This document shows positions 63,169 through 64,000 of a stretch of 64,000 bases of DNA, piece after piece; positions within the stretch are counted from its first letter, which is position 1, and each line of letters begins with the position of its first letter. The stretch lies in assembly GCA_017307865.1 (NCBI GenBank), contig JAFKGE010000015.1:1-64000 (forward strand). The letters are read 5' to 3'. Under the pieces are notes generated by a model. The model worked only from the letters and a program-made list of their open reading frames with translations. It searched no databases and had not been told where the DNA came from. The position numbers and the translations under genes are program-made. The DNA comes from Burkholderiales bacterium. GTDB taxonomy: Bacteria > Pseudomonadota > Gammaproteobacteria > Burkholderiales > Burkholderiaceae_C.

Positions 63169-63995
63169 CGTCCATGGCAGCGCATTTGCGCGCCGAGCGG
63201 TCCGGTCATTTGAAGGACGGACGGCGGGAGGCCAAACATGTTCCGCGCCGTCCGGGACAGGTGCGCCGAGTCCGCAAAGCCTGCCGCGTGGGCCGCCGTG
63301 GACAGCGCCGCCCCTTGCATGAGCAACGTCCAGACGTGCAGCAGCCGACGCCACAAGACGTAGGTTCTCAGAGGCATGCCGGTCTCTTCCACGAAGAGAT
63401 GCCGAAACCGACCCGGCGACAGATGGACGACCTTCGCGACCTCGGCAAGCGTCACCACCTGGTCAACCCGCTGGCGCAGGTACTCGACGACTGCCAGCAC
63501 GCGCGGGTCGGAGGGCTCGCGAAGCGCGGTGTCGGAAAGCTCTTGAATCAACCGCATGCAAACCGCCTTGACCGCGTCGTAGCTCTTGTCCCTGCGCCAG
63601 GCCCGCTCCAAATCCGCCGCCGCAAGCCCGACGACATCGGCATCGAGCAGCTCAAGTCTGCCCTTCATCCGCGCGGCCAGCGCCTTCCCCGTCGGCGTTT
63701 CGGGTTCGATGAAGAGAACGACGCTCATGTCGCAGTCGTTCACGTCGATGGTGTGCGTCGCTCGGGAGGGCACGAGCGCCGCCGCGCACGACTGCCACTC
63801 CGCGCGGCGGCCGAACTGCACGCGCAGCCCCGAGGGCACGCCCATGGTCAGCTGAATCGCGTAGTGCGCGTGCGGTGAAATGGGCGCGCCGCCGCCCTCG
63901 CCAATGAAGCCGCACACGCCTGTCCAGGCGACAAAGTCACCCCGGTAACGGTTGGCGGCCGGCGCGTCCACGGTGTCGCAGTCTACCGTCTGCAC
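63156..63995 (-). CDS. AraC-family transcriptional regulator
   Basis: This regulator of about 279 residues has a C-terminal AraC DNA-binding domain (two helix-turn-helix units, TLAEVAKVVHLSPGRFRHLF and STAAHAAGFADSAHLSRTAR). The N-terminal part is a cupin-like sensor region, opening near GGGAPISPHAHYAIQLTMG. The start shown is a GTG at 63995, five bases from the window edge, so the true start may lie outside. It converges on the peroxidase gene and overlaps it by 13 bp. Confidence 0.85.
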   Translation of the reverse strand: MQTVDCDTVDAPAANRYRGDFVAWTGVCGFIGEGGGAPISPHAHYAIQLTMGVPSGLRVQFGRRAEWQSCAAALVPSRATHTIDVNDCDMSVVLFIEPETPTGKALAARMKGRLELLDADVVGLAAADLERAWRRDKSYDAVKAVCMRLIQELSDTALREPSDPRVLAVVEYLRQRVDQVVTLAEVAKVVHLSPGRFRHLFVEETGMPLRTYVLWRRLLHVWTLLMQGAALSTAAHAAGFADSAHLSRTARNMFGLPPSVLQMTGPLGAQMRCHGRHSG

Positions 63996-64000
63996 CCGGA

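Overview
This 64 kb window is GC-rich, densely coding chromosomal DNA. Gene content and repeats suggest a beta-proteobacterium of the Burkholderiales, most likely Comamonadaceae. The clues are a gmk-rpoZ-spoT cluster with a 66-residue omega subunit, gcvTHP behind a tandem glycine riboswitch, DctP-type TRAP systems, a short NsrR next to FdxA, and a dispersed palindromic repeat with core ATAGCTGC...GCGCTTG that I associate with this family from memory. I see no phage, insertion sequence, CRISPR array, rRNA or tRNA gene. The accessory content is two toxin-antitoxin modules, one small low-GC gene and several kinds of small repeats.

Layout. 0-5.7 kb, minus strand: an RND efflux pump pair (mdtA-mdtB type) and uppP. 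5.9-9.3 kb: small membrane and DUF4188 proteins leading into a LytS/LytTR-type two-component system. 9.4-12.3 kb: a DctP-DctQ-DctM TRAP transporter with an intrinsic terminator after dctP. 12.3-17.7 kb: glycine riboswitch, gcvT, gcvH, gcvP and a coupled GNAT gene. 17.7-21.4 kb: a HIT hydrolase, a NylC-like N-terminal-nucleophile hydrolase, an orphan TAXI binding protein and tag. 21.4-26.7 kb: a two-domain OlsF-type ornithine-lipid synthase preceded by three PhoB half-sites at exact 11-bp spacing, then asparaginase, nicotinamidase and a serine hydrolase. 26.8-35.4 kb, mostly minus strand: a propionyl-CoA/methylmalonyl-CoA block (pccA, pccB, meaB, methylmalonyl-CoA mutase) with a divergent GntR regulator, interrupted by a winged-helix micro-gene and an RHH-PIN toxin-antitoxin pair.

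35.4-42 kb: an M23 peptidase, a DUF1631 protein with a long glycine tract, an AhpD-like protein, an M14-type deacylase and an LLM flavin oxidoreductase. 41.6-45.4 kb: gmk, rpoZ, spoT and convergent greB. 45.4-54.7 kb: a FUSC transporter, an MFS gene broken by a single-base frameshift, mutS, a Phd-PIN toxin-antitoxin pair, dbpA and an alpha/beta hydrolase. 54.7-59.6 kb: a serine hydrolase, a methyltransferase and the cobalamin genes cobQ and cbiB. 59.6-60.8 kb: nsrR, fdxA and a DUF2249 gene around an NsrR-type palindrome. 61-64 kb: DUF3703, a YtkA/FixH-like lipoprotein, a di-haem peroxidase and a convergent AraC regulator.

The most notable signals are the Pho-box arrangement upstream of olsF; at least eleven copies of one palindromic repeat, about half of them inside reading frames (cobQ has absorbed this repeat and a second, unrelated one in frame); and the little-understood lipoprotein/di-haem peroxidase cluster at the right edge, which is the best candidate here for an undescribed system.
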